Below are positions 35,028-43,455 of a DNA stretch of 64,000 bases, one piece after another. The notes below the pieces were generated by a model. It ran no database searches and had not been told where the DNA came from. It saw nothing but the letters and a program-made list of their open reading frames with translations. The position numbers and the translations under genes are program-made. This DNA is from Terriglobia bacterium (GTDB taxonomy: Bacteria > Acidobacteriota > Terriglobia > Terriglobales > Acidobacteriaceae). The stretch's first letter is position 1; every line of letters begins with the position of its first letter. The stretch spans positions 29,172-93,171 of the forward strand of contig JAIQFF010000003.1 of the NCBI GenBank assembly GCA_020073395.1, in the 5' to 3' direction.

Positions 35028-36413
35028 CAGCTTGTTCAATCCGTCCAACGCGGCGACCTTGTACGCTTCCGCCAGCGTGGGATAGTTAAACACGGCATCG
35101 CGAAAATACTCGATGCTGGCACCCAGCGTAAGTACAACCTGGCCTATGTGCACGATCTCCGCCGCCCGGTCGCCGATCACGTGGACTCCTAACAGTTTGA
35201 GCGAAGTGGGATCGAAGATCAGTTTCAGCAGCCCCTGGTCGTCACCCAGCATCTGTCCCTTGGCCAATTCAGCGTAGCGTGCCAGTCCTACTTCGTACGG
35301 GATCTTGTCTTGCGTCAGCTGCTCCTCGGTAAGTCCGACCATGGAAATCTCGGGGATGGTGTATATGCCGTAGGGAATCAAATTAGGAGGCATTTTGCCC
35401 GGCGTTCCGAACATGTGACAACTGGCCAGGCGTCCCTGCTCCATGGAAGTGCTGGCCAGGGCGGGAAATCCGATGACGTCGCCGGCGGCATAAATGTGAG
35501 GCACAGTGGTTTGAAAATGCTCGTTGACCTTCAACTTGCCTCGCCCGTCCGCCGCAATGCCTGCCGCCTCGAGATTGAGCAGATCGCTGTTGGCCTGCCG
35601 CCCGATGGTGTAAAGCAGCCCTTGGCCGTGCACGTTTTTTCCGCTTTCGAGCTTGGCAAACACCCGGTCCCGGGCTTCATCGAATCCGACCGAAACCACT
35701 TTTTCTCCCAGCCGGAAGACCGTGCCCAGCTGCCGCAGCTGGAAGCAGAGGCTCTCCACGATTTCCCGGTCAACGAAATCCAGCAGGATGGGACGCTGGT
35801 CGAGCAGCGTAACTTTCACCCCCAGCGCGGCAAACATGGATGCGTATTCCAGCCCGATGATTCCCGCGCCCACGATGACCAGGTCGCGCGGCACTTCTTC
35901 CAGAGTATGAACCTGATCGGAATCAAAGATTCGCTTGCCATCGATGGGAATGTCCGCACTGTGCGCCGGGCGCGTGCCGCAGGCAATCAGGACGTAATGG
36001 CCGCGAACCAGTTGGGAGCCGTCGTCGGCCTTGACTTCAATCGTGTTGGGATCGATGAAGTGCGCATTGCCTTCGAAAGTTGTGACGTAATTGCGGCGAA
36101 GCTGGGCCTTGATCACCTCGACCTCACGCAGCATGACGGATTGCGCGCGAAAGGTTAGGTCCGCCATCGCAATGCGGTCCTTGAGCACGTAGCCGCGGCC
36201 ATAGAATGTGCGCTGGCGAAAGCCGCTCAGGTAGAGAACAGCTTCCCGCAAGGTCTTGCTGGGGATGGTCCCGGTGTGAACACAAACGCCGCCAATGGTC
36301 TTCTTGCGGTCAATGATGGCGACCTTCTTGCGCATCTTGGCCGCGCAGATGGCCCCCTTCTGCCCCGCCGGCCCGCTCCCAATCACCACTAGGTCGTATT
36401 CGTTGGCTTCCAT
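35025..36413 (-). CDS. sthA: Soluble pyridine nucleotide transhydrogenase, SthA-like
   Basis: A 462-residue flavoprotein of the disulfide reductase family. FAD-binding GSGPAGQKGA is at the N-terminus and the NAD(P)-binding GAGIIGLEYASMFAALG is near residue 180. The active-site segment GGVCVHTGTIPSKTLREA keeps the first Cys but has Thr where lipoamide dehydrogenases have the second Cys, which is the hallmark of SthA. It would interconvert NADH and NADPH in the cytosol. Length matches the family. Confidence 0.9.
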   Translation of the reverse strand: MEANEYDLVVIGSGPAGQKGAICAAKMRKKVAIIDRKKTIGGVCVHTGTIPSKTLREAVLYLSGFRQRTFYGRGYVLKDRIAMADLTFRAQSVMLREVEVIKAQLRRNYVTTFEGNAHFIDPNTIEVKADDGSQLVRGHYVLIACGTRPAHSADIPIDGKRIFDSDQVHTLEEVPRDLVIVGAGIIGLEYASMFAALGVKVTLLDQRPILLDFVDREIVESLCFQLRQLGTVFRLGEKVVSVGFDEARDRVFAKLESGKNVHGQGLLYTIGRQANSDLLNLEAAGIAADGRGKLKVNEHFQTTVPHIYAAGDVIGFPALASTSMEQGRLASCHMFGTPGKMPPNLIPYGIYTIPEISMVGLTEEQLTQDKIPYEVGLARYAELAKGQMLGDDQGLLKLIFDPTSLKLLGVHVIGDRAAEIVHIGQVVLTLGASIEYFRDAVFNYPTLAEAYKVAALDGLNKL

Positions 36414-36585
36414 GATGTGTCCCGAGCCAGAATTCGTAACCGAGAAACTAACATTACTTCCCGGCTAAAAAAAGGGGGGTGCGGGTCTGTAACCATCTAT
36501 TAATAATCCGGCTGGTGATACCAGGGTATAGGAGGGACCGGCTCTTCAGTCACGCTCAATGGACCTGCTTACAGTCGCACAGATT

Positions 36586-36945
36586 CTAAGGCACGAAGGC
36601 ACAGGTGTGGAATTTGTTTGAATACTCCGGCTGAATTTCGTAACTTTTGGCGTTGAGCGTGACCGGGTTGTACTGGAAGAATGGTTCTTCGCATATATCA
36701 CCGATTTCTTCGCCAAACTCAACCAGTGAATTTAGGGCGAGCCATCCGAAGTTTCCGTTGAGCAGATCGGCAAAGGTGGCCGGCGGATCCGGGTCGGTGA
36801 TGGTTTCGAAAGTCTGTGGGAAAGAACATTGGCGGTCGAATCGACGAGCGCACATTTAGGGCTGGGGGTGGAGACTGAGCATCCATCGACGTTTTGATAG
36901 GGCTCGACGCTGAGCAGCACATGCCCGCGTAATTCAGGCAGGCAA
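36586..36945 (-). pseudogene. Frameshifted remnant of a secreted HExxxxITDP-type protein
   Basis: The minus strand encodes TFETITDPDP ... GEEIGDICE ... SYEIQPEYSNKFHTC, the tail of a family in Acidobacteriota whose members have SHExxExITDP and end in W/YSN..C. The upstream part, VDSTANVLSH, continues in another frame: at 36811-36818 the text CACAGACT is one base short of CACGAGACT, which would read SHETFETITDP. A further shift lies near 36900. The ORF is therefore broken at its HE motif. The N-terminal part of the gene is missing. Confidence 0.65.
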
Positions 36946-37082
36946 AGGCAAGAGGAAGGCGCAGCGGCCCCGCACTCCATGCGGAGGTGTTCGACGCACC
37001 AGCCCTGCAGCTGCCCTCCAAGTGGTGCAGTTTGAAATCCACAGGGCTGGCAATGCGCTCCAACCTGTGGGAAACTGTCGGC

Positions 37083-37253
37083 ATGGCAGAAAAACGAACC
37101 AAAGCGGATAAACGGCAGCGCCAAGCCGACAAATTGGAAAAGAAGGCGCGTCACCCACATGCGCAGGGTACGAAAAAGAAGCCCCGCGAGGACTTCAGCC
37201 AAGCCGCTACCCGGATCGTGAAGCAGGCGCCGAAAGCCGAAACAGCCTGGTGA
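37083..37253 (+). CDS. Small basic protein
   Basis: A 56-residue Lys/Arg-rich protein (MAEKRTKADKRQRQADKLEKKARHP start). No strong ribosome site; a GTGGGAAA stretch lies about 12 bases before the ATG. Composition resembles small nucleic-acid-binding or ribosome-associated proteins, but no family is recognised. Could be a chance frame. Confidence 0.45.
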   Translation: MAEKRTKADKRQRQADKLEKKARHPHAQGTKKKPREDFSQAATRIVKQAPKAETAW

Positions 37254-37283
37254 CGGAGGGGGAACAGGTCTTTGCCTTGGCCC

Positions 37284-37514
37284 CTATTTTCTACGTTTGC
37301 GGGCCTTTTTTGTGAGTTGCCGCAGGGTGCGCTGCAATTCGCGGAGTGACTTGTCAAACTCAGCTTGCAGCTTGGCCGCCCCAGGGCTGGCTAGCCACTT
37401 TATATCTTCCTCTAATCTGCCTAAGGCGCTCTGAGCGGTAAGGGAAGACCATTTTATGTCTTTCTGTATTCTGCGTAAGATTTCCGGAGCAGTATGGAAA
37501 GATTTTGCAGGCAT
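37284..37514 (-). CDS. Small helical protein of unknown function
   Basis: A 76-residue protein with a strong AAGGAGG site 7 bases before its ATG at 37514, which makes expression likely. It contains a repeated DIKWSSL / DIKWLAS motif and a basic C-terminus (QLTKKARKRRK). Predicted mainly alpha-helical. No family recognised. Confidence 0.65.
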   Translation of the reverse strand: MPAKSFHTAPEILRRIQKDIKWSSLTAQSALGRLEEDIKWLASPGAAKLQAEFDKSLRELQRTLRQLTKKARKRRK

Positions 37515-37611
37515 AGTCTTTACCTCCTTTCTATACACAGTATTCCCGGAGATCGTGTGAGCCGCAGTGACAGAGAGCACACATCCATATGATCAGCGGC
37601 GCAATGGTTTG

Positions 37612-37710
37612 TTCGCCAGCCGATGCAGCCTAGTGACTGTGTCGTCAGCGATTGCCACGCTCTGTCTTCATGGCCTTCGCCTGCCCGAATTACGCGTTCC
37701 AACCAAAACC
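37612..37710. repeat. Accessory-region tail repeat, copy B
   Basis: GATGCAGCCTAGTGACT, CCACGCTCTGT and AATTACGCGTTCC are shared in order with 46256-46385 and in part with 45340-45400. It lies just downstream of a small minus-strand gene, as the other two copies do. Confidence 0.6.
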
Positions 37711-37739
37711 CTACACGCACCTCAATGATCGGTTTGCGC

Positions 37740-37865
37740 TTACAACGGGGTTGGAGCCGAGGCAAAGGACATGAAAAGGAGAAATGCCAGCACCAGGAGG
37801 ATCAGTACTCCGCTGCCCAAAATAATAATCTCGCTCAACACATCAGTATTCAGGGAAAATGCCAT
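37740..37865 (-). CDS. Small single-span membrane protein
   Basis: A 41-residue protein (MAFSLNTDVLSEI start) with one hydrophobic helix of about 22 residues (IILGSGVLILLVLAFLLFMSF). The ATG at 37865 is preceded by AGGA 9 bases upstream and the frame ends in TAA at 37740. Too small to assign; similar tiny membrane proteins are often stress-related or transport-complex subunits. Confidence 0.5.
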   Translation of the reverse strand: MAFSLNTDVLSEIIILGSGVLILLVLAFLLFMSFASAPTPL

Positions 37866-38247
37866 ATTCAATTCCTAGTTACATACTATGAAACCAGGAA
37901 CGGTCCTGCAGTGATCCAAATCACCGGTAGGCGTGAACGTGGATGTACCGCTCACTTGCGCCAACGTAACGCTTAAACAGCGCGTTAGTGAAAATCTCGA
38001 CTCCGTGGTTCGCTAAGCGTGGGGATTGAGTCGCTCGCCAAATGGCGGAGGTCCGTGAAGGTGAATCGCTGACCAAGGCGGAAGCTCCGAAACGATTGCG
38101 GAAGCTGTCAGTCTTGCAAAGACTGTTTCGTCTTCCTGCAGATTACGCGATGAGCTCGAGGGCACGTACAGGGACAAGAATATGCAATACAGAAAAAACG
38201 CTTAGATCGCTCGGTTTTGCCAAAAGTAACTGGCTGACCACTCTTTA
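37866..38247. other. Spacer, no gene supported
   Basis: About 380 bases between two minus-strand genes. I see no ribosome site with a convincing frame and no clear structure. Confidence 0.4.
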
Positions 38248-39378
38248 TCAAGCAGCGGCGTTTCGCGGTTTTTCCTCAGCCGGCATCTCGAGATCGGACA
38301 ACTGCAGTTTACGGTGCAAGAACACATATGCGCCCAGCACCGTCAGCATCAGCAAACCAAGAATCATCATCAAGAGCGCAAAACGGGCCATGTTGAGGAT
38401 TGGCCCAAAAGCCTCCCGCTCATCTTGGGTTGCCACCACAATCCATCCGAGATTCGGATACGATTGCTTCAGCCCGGTATCCGCGAACCCGATAAGATAT
38501 GTCGCCCCGTTCCGGAATGTGGCGTCTATGTATCCAGTCTCTCGACCCTGCAGCGTGCCGAGTGCATCCCGGATTGCGGCGTATTCCTCCGACTTTACTC
38601 TCATGGATGGGTTGACACCCGGAGAGTTGACAACCGCTCCGTCGTCTTTAATGAGAAAGACGCGGCCAGTGCGCGCGATCTGCTGCTGGTTCAGGTATGC
38701 GAATAAAGGTGCTACGTCAACGAGGGCCGTCACCGCACCGATGAACCGGCCCGAGCCTTCTTGCAGCACCGGAAAACCGATGGCGATGTAGTGGGAGCGG
38801 CTTTGCTCGTCATAGCGTAGATCTGAGATGTGGACCGAATTCTGACCCTGGGAATCAAGAGCTTGCCAATACTCGCGCTCGGTCTGGAAATAGTGCACTG
38901 GTTTGTCAGTGGCTGCCACGGTGGCACCCGCTTCATCTGCCACTGCGATCCTTAGGAGCCTCGGATTCAGCTCACGACATCGGCGAAGCCAGCGGGCCAA
39001 GTCAGAAGTCAGAATGCTCCTCACCAGCGGATCTGACTCCGGGCCAATCCATTTGCTGTCGATTCGCTCAGCCTTCGCTCGAATTTCAGACTCGCTCATG
39101 TGCTCGTATGAACGATTCGCCGCGGTGACGGCTTGAACAAGGCTGGGTTCATTCGCAATCAGACTGGCCTCTGTCACGCGCTGACCGATGAACTCGGAGG
39201 TCGTTGCCGCCGCCGAACGGGTGATGGTTCGAAAATACGCACCGTTCATCTGGTGAACCTGCTTGTCCGCTTGGAGGCCAAAATAGAAACCGAAGACTGT
39301 GACGGGAACCAGGATCACGATAAGCGCTGCCAACAATCGCTGAAGGGAAATCCGGAATTCCGGAGAATCGAGGGGCAT
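38248..39378 (-). CDS. Membrane dCache-type sensor protein without output domain
   Basis: A 376-residue protein with TM1 at about residues 14-34, a large extracytoplasmic region (about 40-330) of the double-Cache type (ANEPSLVQAV, REYWQALDSQGQN, ISDLRYDEQSRSHYIAIGFPV, GYIDATFRNGATYLIGFA), and TM2 at about 340-360. After TM2 only about 20 residues remain, so no HAMP, kinase or methyl-accepting domain is present. It may be a truncated chemoreceptor or work with a separate partner. AGGAGG 6 bases before the ATG at 39378 fixes the start. Confidence 0.8.
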   Translation of the reverse strand: MPLDSPEFRISLQRLLAALIVILVPVTVFGFYFGLQADKQVHQMNGAYFRTITRSAAATTSEFIGQRVTEASLIANEPSLVQAVTAANRSYEHMSESEIRAKAERIDSKWIGPESDPLVRSILTSDLARWLRRCRELNPRLLRIAVADEAGATVAATDKPVHYFQTEREYWQALDSQGQNSVHISDLRYDEQSRSHYIAIGFPVLQEGSGRFIGAVTALVDVAPLFAYLNQQQIARTGRVFLIKDDGAVVNSPGVNPSMRVKSEEYAAIRDALGTLQGRETGYIDATFRNGATYLIGFADTGLKQSYPNLGWIVVATQDEREAFGPILNMARFALLMMILGLLMLTVLGAYVFLHRKLQLSDLEMPAEEKPRNAAA

Positions 39379-39681
39379 AACATTCCTCCTCGTCATGGCG
39401 GGAGAATAGAAACCGAACGAGAGAACACTAACACAGATATGAATCTCCGTCAGTGATGCGCCTCACAGAGCGTAGCCGTAGCCGCCTAGATAGCACCGTC
39501 GCGGGAACATCCGGGTACGGTCTACAACATTGCCGGAGCAGAGTAGGATCTCATATATAGAGACCAGGCCAAACCGCCCATGGGCGGACGCCGGAAGCGC
39601 TAATGTGCCCTGAACGTGCGTCGGGAGCGGCGTTTTTTCCCTCGACTACTGTAAACTAACTCTTGTAGAGGCAGGCTTTTA
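39379..39681. other. Spacer upstream of the tRNA-like sequence
   Basis: About 300 bases with no gene I can support; the last 50 bases precede a tRNA-like sequence and may hold its promoter. Confidence 0.35.
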
Positions 39682-39682
39682 G

Positions 39683-39725
39683 GGGCGCGTAGCTCAAACG
39701 GATAGAGCATCGGATTTCTAATTCT
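39683..39725 (+). tRNA. 5' portion of a tRNA-Arg(UCU)-like gene, interrupted
   Basis: GGGCGCG-TA-GCTC-AAACGGATA-GAGC-A-TCGGA-TTTCTAA gives an acceptor 5' strand, a perfect D arm and an anticodon loop with TCT. After TTC at 39724 the sequence departs from tRNA: the second half of the anticodon stem does not pair fully and no canonical T arm follows. About 170 bases later CATCGGA-GTTCAAG-TCCGATG (39892-39912) and GCGCCCC (39920-39926), complementary to GGGGCGC at 39682-39688, appear. It is either a disrupted gene or an attachment site. Confidence 0.5.
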
Positions 39726-39745
39726 CGGTAGATTAACCCTAGTTA

Positions 39746-39777
39746 GGCAGCGAGTTGCTTGTAAGTAGCTTGCTGCC
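39746..39777. repeat. Strong hairpin inside the interrupted tRNA-like region
   Basis: GGCAGCGAGTTGCTT and AAGTAGCTTGCTGCC can pair over about 13 positions (including G-U pairs) around a short loop. It lies directly behind the tRNA-like 5' half. It could be a terminator without T-tract or part of an inserted structured element. Confidence 0.6.
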
Positions 39778-40105
39778 ATTTGTTTATAGAGAGTGGAACG
39801 AGGCTTGCTACTCAGCGGTAAATCTGTGAATAACTAGGTCATTTGGACTTAGAATAGATCACAGTTTGACTCACACAAAAGTCCGAGCGAACATCGGAGT
39901 TCAAGTCCGATGAGACCAAGCGCCCCAGCCTAGACCCGGACTTTACGGCTGAGACTGCGGACCGGCTTTGTGCATGATGCATGGGCGCTGGAAACTTTTC
40001 CTTCCCATCAGTCACAGAAAGCCCCCGCAATGAGTCGAGCAGGGATAGGTAAAGGATGCGTCGGTGTCCCAAATTTTCTTAGAGCTAGGGCTACTGTTTA
40101 CAGGG

Positions 40106-40423
40106 CTAGGCAGATTTCCGTGCAGGTCTAGTTCCTAGCAAGACCGTTGGCTCACCTCTCAGGTCATCGTACTCGGTCGAGCCGAGTATTTTCAGTTTGA
40201 TGCTCGCGGCGTTGCATCCTTCGATAGCGTCGTCGTTCAGTAGAAAGAACTGATAGTGCTCACCGTACTTCGCACAGAGCTTTGCGTGGTCGGATCGCTC
40301 ATCGTCGCGGTCCGAGATGCCGAGAACGATGGGGCGAGCGCCCGGTGCATGTGGCAAACTCACCCAGAACGGGCCGCCACGGATATATTCGTGCTCAGTC
40401 ACTCCTGCAACAGTCCAAATCAA
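40106..40423 (-). CDS. Hypothetical protein
   Basis: A 105-residue protein starting with TTG; AGGAGG 6 bases upstream makes this start convincing. The sequence (MIWTVAGVTEHEYIRGG, SDRDDERSDHAKLC, IKLKILGSTEYDDLRGEP) looks like a soluble alpha/beta protein. No family recognised. It belongs to the minus-strand small genes of the accessory region. Confidence 0.6.
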   Translation of the reverse strand: MIWTVAGVTEHEYIRGGPFWVSLPHAPGARPIVLGISDRDDERSDHAKLCAKYGEHYQFFLLNDDAIEGCNAASIKLKILGSTEYDDLRGEPTVLLGTRPARKSA

Positions 40424-40560
40424 TGTAATCCTCCTACCGAGGCTACGACCCGATTTAAGCCACTGGCGCGGCGTTGGGCCATCCCCCTTGGGTGCGTCTA
40501 CGTTTAGCGCAGGCGGGCGCGTGGCTTCATGGCGTCGATGCAGCGGGTGAGTTCGTGCAG

Positions 40561-40740
40561 TCAGGCACGCCGCTTCTTGCTGTTATTCTTCTTCGGGTAC
40601 AGCCTCGCCATGATCTCATTGGCGAGAGGGCTGAAAGCGTTTTGTTGATGCACACCCAGCTTCGTCTTTACGATCTGCAATGTCTCGTATACTACGCGGC
40701 GCGCCTCGCTTTTGTCCTTAGGTAGCTTCAGACTGCTCAT
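40561..40740 (-). CDS. Small basic hypothetical protein
   Basis: A 59-residue protein (MSSLKLPKDKSEARR start) with a GAGGG site 8 bases before the ATG at 40740. It is helical in character and ends in a Lys/Arg/Asn-rich tail. No family recognised; the good ribosome site supports it. Confidence 0.5.
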   Translation of the reverse strand: MSSLKLPKDKSEARRVVYETLQIVKTKLGVHQQNAFSPLANEIMARLYPKKNNSKKRRA

Positions 40741-40775
40741 GATCTAAACCCTCGAAACCCGGGATGAGTCTACAA

Positions 40776-41180
40776 CTACAGGATGTCCCAACGGTCCTTC
40801 CACGTGTTCGCATTGTCATTATCTTTAAGATACCAACCCAATCGAAATGTCCCGTGCTCTGAATGCCTAGCATCGGAGCGAACTCTTGCGGAGGGTACTA
40901 CGAATGCTTCAAAGGGTGCGTATGGAGATTTCGGTTGCGGTTGCGGGCGAACAAAAACATAGAACAATGATTCTCGTACCGGGATGTCCTCTTTCAGTTT
41001 CGCTACGAGCCAGTATGCTGCTTTCTTTTGGCTGGTTTTGACTTGAATCTCGATAAACTTGGTGTCACGTCGATTTTCAGTTGTAGCAATGATGTCCACC
41101 CCTTTTTGGTTACGAACGGTGGGGAATGCAATCCAGTTTCGACGCGCTAGTTCAGAGGCAACCCAGAAGACTCCGGCCAT
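40776..41180 (-). CDS. PD-(D/E)XK nuclease-like protein
   Basis: The segment VASELARRNW, then RNQKGVDIIAT, then IEIQVKTSQKKAAYW fits the E...D...ExQxK core of a small restriction-endonuclease-like family (PDDEXK_5-type). The last part (LFYVFVRP, FEAFVVPSA) also matches such proteins. The ATG at 41180 gives 134 residues but starts inside the conserved TIGMAG block, so the true start is probably upstream; the frame stays open to 41471. Role could be nuclease or DNA-binding remnant in a mobile region. Confidence 0.6.
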   Translation of the reverse strand: MAGVFWVASELARRNWIAFPTVRNQKGVDIIATTENRRDTKFIEIQVKTSQKKAAYWLVAKLKEDIPVRESLFYVFVRPQPQPKSPYAPFEAFVVPSARVRSDARHSEHGTFRLGWYLKDNDNANTWKDRWDIL

Positions 41181-41557
41181 TCCGATTGTGCCGGGAGGAA
41201 GAGTCTTTCTTGCCTCTATCTCCGGCGTTGGTGTTATTTGTGCCAGAATGCCCGCCTGCCGTGGGAACGAATCAGCCCGCCAACTAATGATACTCTCTGA
41301 TGAATAGCTTGCAAGACCTCCGTCACTTTGCTCGCATCGCCATGCCCCGGCGAAGCGACTGCTTGCGATAACAGCCAAAAGTTTAAAAGTGGGCGGCCAG
41401 CCCATGCGAAAGCCAGCCGCCATGGAGCGGCAAGTCACGCGATACGCCCGCTCCGGGTGAGGCATGAGCAATCAGAGAACCTCGCCAACTTTTCATCGAG
41501 GGTCGGACTTCACGCGCTGGCCACTCATCTACCGCAAAACGCCCGCGCATTGGAGCA

Positions 41558-41881
41558 ATGAAGAGGCGTGCCGAGTGCTATGCTGACAGTACAGACGTGC
41601 AGTCAATGAAACCCTTGATGAAGCGCCTTCGCAGAGAGGATGCCGTGATTTGCTGGCTCATCCTTACAACTTGCGTTGGGACTTGGGCCGTAATGCACAT
41701 CTATCGGCCTAGCGGAGCGTCGTTGGCAGGAAGCCTCTCGGCGCGTAGATTCGTGCTCTTGGGCGGCATCCATGCCCTAACTCACATTATTTGGCCGTTC
41801 GCCTTGCTCTACTTAGTCTGTCTTGCAGTCACTGTGCCGCGACCACCTTCAACTGGAGCCAAAGACCGGAGTGCCCATTGA
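41558..41881 (+). CDS. Putative two-span membrane protein
   Basis: A 107-residue frame with a basic N-terminus and two hydrophobic stretches (about residues 30-46 and 64-92: AVICWLILTTCVGTWAVMHI, then ALTHIIWPFALLYLVCLAV). Starts at 41558 or, with shorter leader, at the ATGs 41606 and 41618. No strong ribosome site. May be a real small membrane protein of the accessory region. Confidence 0.4.
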   Translation: MKRRAECYADSTDVQSMKPLMKRLRREDAVICWLILTTCVGTWAVMHIYRPSGASLAGSLSARRFVLLGGIHALTHIIWPFALLYLVCLAVTVPRPPSTGAKDRSAH

Positions 41882-42059
41882 CACCACTTCGTCATAAAAG
41901 CCCCTGCGATGTCGCGTCGGCTGTACTCGCCGCGTACTCACACGTACTCGCGGATTCGTGTCAAGTCCTGAGTGAGACTTTACTCGGTTTGTTATCTGCG
42001 ATCAGAGAGTGAGTACAGTGCTTCTGCAAAAGTTCATGTCATGATCCCAAGGTGAAAGG

Positions 42060-42370
42060 TTGGAAATGCGTCATGAAACCCTATTACGTACCGATGATTT
42101 TCCTTGCCGCCCTCGGCGGCCCGCCAGAACGGGGACCTGATGCACGAACTCGCCCACATCTTACTCAGGCACAGAACCACCTGCTGTTCGTGGACCTGAT
42201 CTTGCCTTGCGAACACATGACAAAGCGCAGGAGGACGAGGCGAACCGCTTGCTGGGTGCCTGCTACTGCCGAGGGGGCCCTTGCAGCATATCAAAGCAAC
42301 TTGTCACGGCTTGCCTCCAGAAGAAACAATATTCTATGCAGCCAAGGTCACCTCGAACGATCCGGTATTG
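42060..42370 (+). pseudogene. ImmA/IrrE-type metallopeptidase remnant
   Basis: Across three reading frames the plus strand encodes GDLMHELAHILLRHRTT (42137-42180), EDEANRLLG (about 42228-42255) and LQHIKATCHGLPPEETIFYAAKVTS (about 42280-42355). In order these correspond to the HExxH helix, the E..EA.. third-ligand helix and the following LL.PR..L helix of the M78 ImmA/IrrE family. A TGA follows the HELAH segment and at least two frameshifts are needed, so the gene is dead. ImmA peptidases typically belong to mobile elements and control phage-like repressors. Confidence 0.6.
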
Positions 42371-42726
42371 TCCCGCATCAATCCGATTGCTGTGAGAAAC
42401 CGCCCCAGCGCAATGAGGGGTCGAAATATCCAGTACTTCCGTCGAATAGCTGCCATAGCGCGTTCGTGCTCGGCACGGTCGGTGAGGAAACGAGCATTGC
42501 CATCGAACGTTTCACCACCGATGGACAGCCTGATCTTCGGCGTCTTCTGGACGTTGCGTACCCACTGGCGGTTCACGTTCGCGGTGCCGATATAGAGCTT
42601 ATCGTCATCCAGAACGAACCAAATCGTGACTTCGTGGGGCTTCCCGGTCTTGCGTCCATAATGAGTCAGGGTCGTGGTCTGCTTGCCCGCTACCCTCTTC
42701 AGTCGCTTAAGTGCGTTCGGTTCCAT
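42334..42726 (-). CDS. F420H2-dependent nitroreductase-family protein (DDN-like)
   Basis: A 130-residue protein of the deazaflavin-dependent nitroreductase family (PF04075-type): LTHYGRKTGKPHEVTIWFVLDDDKLYIGTA and WVRNVQKTPKIRLSIGG are the usual conserved blocks. Members have a split beta-barrel and bind coenzyme F420, although several use other flavins. It overlaps the ImmA remnant on the other strand. Family call is firm, cofactor is inferred. Confidence 0.85.
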   Translation of the reverse strand: MEPNALKRLKRVAGKQTTTLTHYGRKTGKPHEVTIWFVLDDDKLYIGTANVNRQWVRNVQKTPKIRLSIGGETFDGNARFLTDRAEHERAMAAIRRKYWIFRPLIALGRFLTAIGLMRDNTGSFEVTLAA

Positions 42727-42767
42727 AAGCTCTCGTTTGGAAACTTCAACATGAATCAGGGAAAGGT

Positions 42768-43124
42768 CTAAACATCCCTAAGCTGTTCTTCAGTCATGCC
42801 GAAATAGTGTCCCAGTTCGTGCATGAGTGTTTGGCGGATTTGCTGGCGGACTTCTGTCTCGCTCGAACAGACGGCTTCGATGTTCTTTTGGTAAAGCACG
42901 ATGTGGGCTGGACCTGTCGGTAAGTCAAAGACGCTCTTCATGGTGGCTGGCACGCCGTGAAAGATGCCAAGAAGCAATCGCCGTTGTTGCCCCGGCTGGG
43001 GTGGTGACTGGTTCGGCGGGAAATCCTCCACGAGAATCGCGACGTTCTTTACACGGCTGCGAAATTCTTGCGGGACCGAGTCTAATGCCTCCTCGACCAC
43101 TTTGACAAAATGTTCCCGCTTCAT
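42768..43124 (-). CDS. Zincin-like metallopeptidase (PF06262-type)
   Basis: A 118-residue protein with LMHELGHYFGMTEEQL near its C-terminus, the HExxH zinc site. The N-terminal FVKVVEEALDSVPQEF and VAILVEDFP blocks and LLGIFHGVP match the small acidobacterial/proteobacterial possible zinc metallo-peptidase family. It follows an Asp-rich small gene by 31 bases and the two may be co-transcribed. Substrate unknown. Confidence 0.87.
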   Translation of the reverse strand: MKREHFVKVVEEALDSVPQEFRSRVKNVAILVEDFPPNQSPPQPGQQRRLLLGIFHGVPATMKSVFDLPTGPAHIVLYQKNIEAVCSSETEVRQQIRQTLMHELGHYFGMTEEQLRDV

Positions 43125-43155
43125 CCTTCACCCACTGAAATAAGCAAGGGCAGGT

Positions 43156-43323
43156 TCACTCCGAGTAGCCGTCGTCATTGTCGTCATCATCGTCATCTTC
43201 CGTGCCGTCGGGTTCGTCTTCCTCTTCGTCTTCCTCGTCTGGCTCTTGTCGAAGGACGACGTCGGCGGCTACCGACCGATCACAAGGATCTGAGTCAGGG
43301 CACTCCGGATGTAGTCTGCTCAT
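43156..43323 (-). CDS. Small highly acidic protein
   Basis: A 55-residue protein (MSRLHPECPDSDPC start) whose second half is almost all Asp and Glu (EPDEEDEEEDEPDG..EDDDDDDNDD). The frame ends in TGA at 43156, 31 bases before the zincin gene. A GAGG site lies upstream. Polyacidic proteins may bind metal ions or act as DNA mimics; nothing here decides between these. Confidence 0.5.
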   Translation of the reverse strand: MSRLHPECPDSDPCDRSVAADVVLRQEPDEEDEEEDEPDGTEDDDDDDNDDGYSE

Positions 43324-43455
43324 ATCCAATGGTACGCCTCAAATTCTTTTCGCAACCGGAACAATGGGCACCGCGCACTGCCGAGCGCGGGGCGGTACGG
43401 CGCAGACCAGCGGTACAATCCACAGTGAGAAATCAAAATCAAAAGGAGAACCGCA

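Noticed and set aside
39720-39890. A group I intron in the tRNA-Arg-like gene
   Set aside because: The insert is only about 165 bases and I could not find the conserved P, Q, R and S core sequences or an ending G before a good 3' exon; the T arm is also missing.
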